A stretch of 14,916 nucleotides of DNA, from the NCBI GenBank assembly GCA_038230975.1, contig JBBRMF010000118.1:1-14916 (forward strand), in the 5' to 3' direction. Source of the DNA: JANXVV01 sp038230975 (GTDB lineage Bacteria; Planctomycetota; Phycisphaerae; Tepidisphaerales; Tepidisphaeraceae). Each line of letters begins with the position of its first letter. The first letter of the stretch is position 1. Positions 14,335 to 14,916 of this stretch are shown here, piece after piece. The notes beneath the pieces are model-generated. The model worked only from the letters and a program-made list of their open reading frames with translations. It had not been told where the DNA came from and made no database searches. Both the position numbers and the translations under genes were made by a program.

Positions 14335-14916
14335 ATGAATTCTCGAAAAAGACTATCGTGCGGCCTCTGCAATCGACTGCTGCATTCGGTTTCATCTGTT
14401 GCAATGTTGATCGCAGGCATATTGCTTTTGCTGGCGACGGCGCGCGTCGCCTTGGCAGTCGATGACGGCACCGTTGTCCTGCCCGCCGACCCTGCGAACC
14501 GTCCGGCTCCGCAGGAATCTCGCGTCGCCAGTCTAGCTCGGCTGATGGATCAGTTGTCCGAAACTGCCAGAGAACTTCCCCGAGATGCATTCGACTACCA
14601 GGTCATCATCGAATCGGTCGGCCGTAATCCCGCAAAGCTCGCGATGTGGGTGAAGGAAAACACCCGGCTGGTTCCCTATTCCGGCGTGCTGAAAGGACCG
14701 CAGGGGGTTTTGATGGATCGATTGGGAAATGATCTCGATCGCGCGCTTCTGCTGGCCCAACTGGTCAATTCCAGCGGGTATGAGTGCCGGTTGGCACGGG
14801 CAAAGCTGGCCGACAATGAAGCCGCCGCGCTTGTTGCATCAATGACGCTCAAGCCGTTGCCGGAGCTTAGCGGGAAACCGTCCGATTCCTACCTGACCAT
14901 GAACGGTGAAGTGGAC
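14335..14916 (+). CDS. Exported protein of the planctomycete transglutaminase-associated type, N-terminal fragment
   Basis: The first 194 codons of a gene that leaves the window. A long signal peptide with an extended basic n-region (MNSRKRLSCGLCNRLLHSV) and a hydrophobic core (MLIAGILLLLA) ends at ALA, residue 41. The mature part begins VDDGTVVLPADP. Residues about 84-154 carry the pattern FDYQVIIESVGRNPAKLAMW, VKENTRLVPYSGVLKGPQGV, LMDRLGNDLDRALLLAQLVN, then SSGYECRLARAKL. I recognise this as the region that, in large planctomycete secreted proteins, includes or precedes a transglutaminase-like fold (the D-R-A-L-L-L-A then G-Y-x-x-R-L-A order resembles the part after the catalytic Cys, but no Cys is present at the expected site here). 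The ATG has a weak GGGGAAG upstream. Catalytic competence cannot be judged from this fragment; the family link is moderately sure. Confidence 0.6.
   Translation, partial: MNSRKRLSCGLCNRLLHSVSSVAMLIAGILLLLATARVALAVDDGTVVLPADPANRPAPQESRVASLARLMDQLSETARELPRDAFDYQVIIESVGRNPAKLAMWVKENTRLVPYSGVLKGPQGVLMDRLGNDLDRALLLAQLVNSSGYECRLARAKLADNEAAALVASMTLKPLPELSGKPSDSYLTMNGEVD

Overview
The window looks like a chromosomal stretch from a planctomycete, most likely of the Phycisphaerae type. This is an inference from style, with no marker gene present. The supporting signs are fairly high GC, many secreted proteins with no assigned function and beta-rich repeated modules, a calpain-like protease, a secreted protein resembling the planctomycete group with a transglutaminase-like domain, and loosely packed genes on both strands. 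I see no rRNA, tRNA, CRISPR array, transposase or integrase.

Layout: (1) 1-251 holds the 3' end of a calpain-like cysteine protease, closed by a textbook intrinsic terminator. (2) 307-2165 is a two-gene lipid operon: a PlsC-type acyltransferase overlaps by 4 bp a PAP2_C (sphingomyelin-synthase-like) membrane enzyme. (3) 2166-5522 is an accessory block. It contains a small four-helix membrane protein, a diverged second copy of the 3' end of the PAP2_C gene, a stretch of about 500 bp with only a doubtful small ORF, a two-gene RloB/RloA module on the minus strand (the AbiL-type family known from phage abortive infection), and a decayed 5' fragment of a short-chain dehydrogenase. By eye this block has lower GC than its flanks. 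(4) 5523-8314 holds a class 3 lipase, a 73-aa exported protein and a convergent TPR protein. (5) 8600-14916 holds four exported proteins: a 771-aa three-part protein, two tandem paralogues (405 and 559 aa) built from the same modules, and the start of a transglutaminase-associated protein that runs off the window.

The clearest functional unit is the RloA-RloB pair. RloA has every ABC-type ATPase motif intact. RloB departs from the family consensus, as I recall it, at the acidic positions thought to form its active site. The lipid operon is the second coherent unit: one enzyme would acylate a lysophospholipid and the other would move or remove a phospho-headgroup, perhaps between lipids. The duplicated PAP2_C tail and the dehydrogenase remnant suggest that region 3 has been repeatedly rearranged and that the defence pair arrived by transfer.
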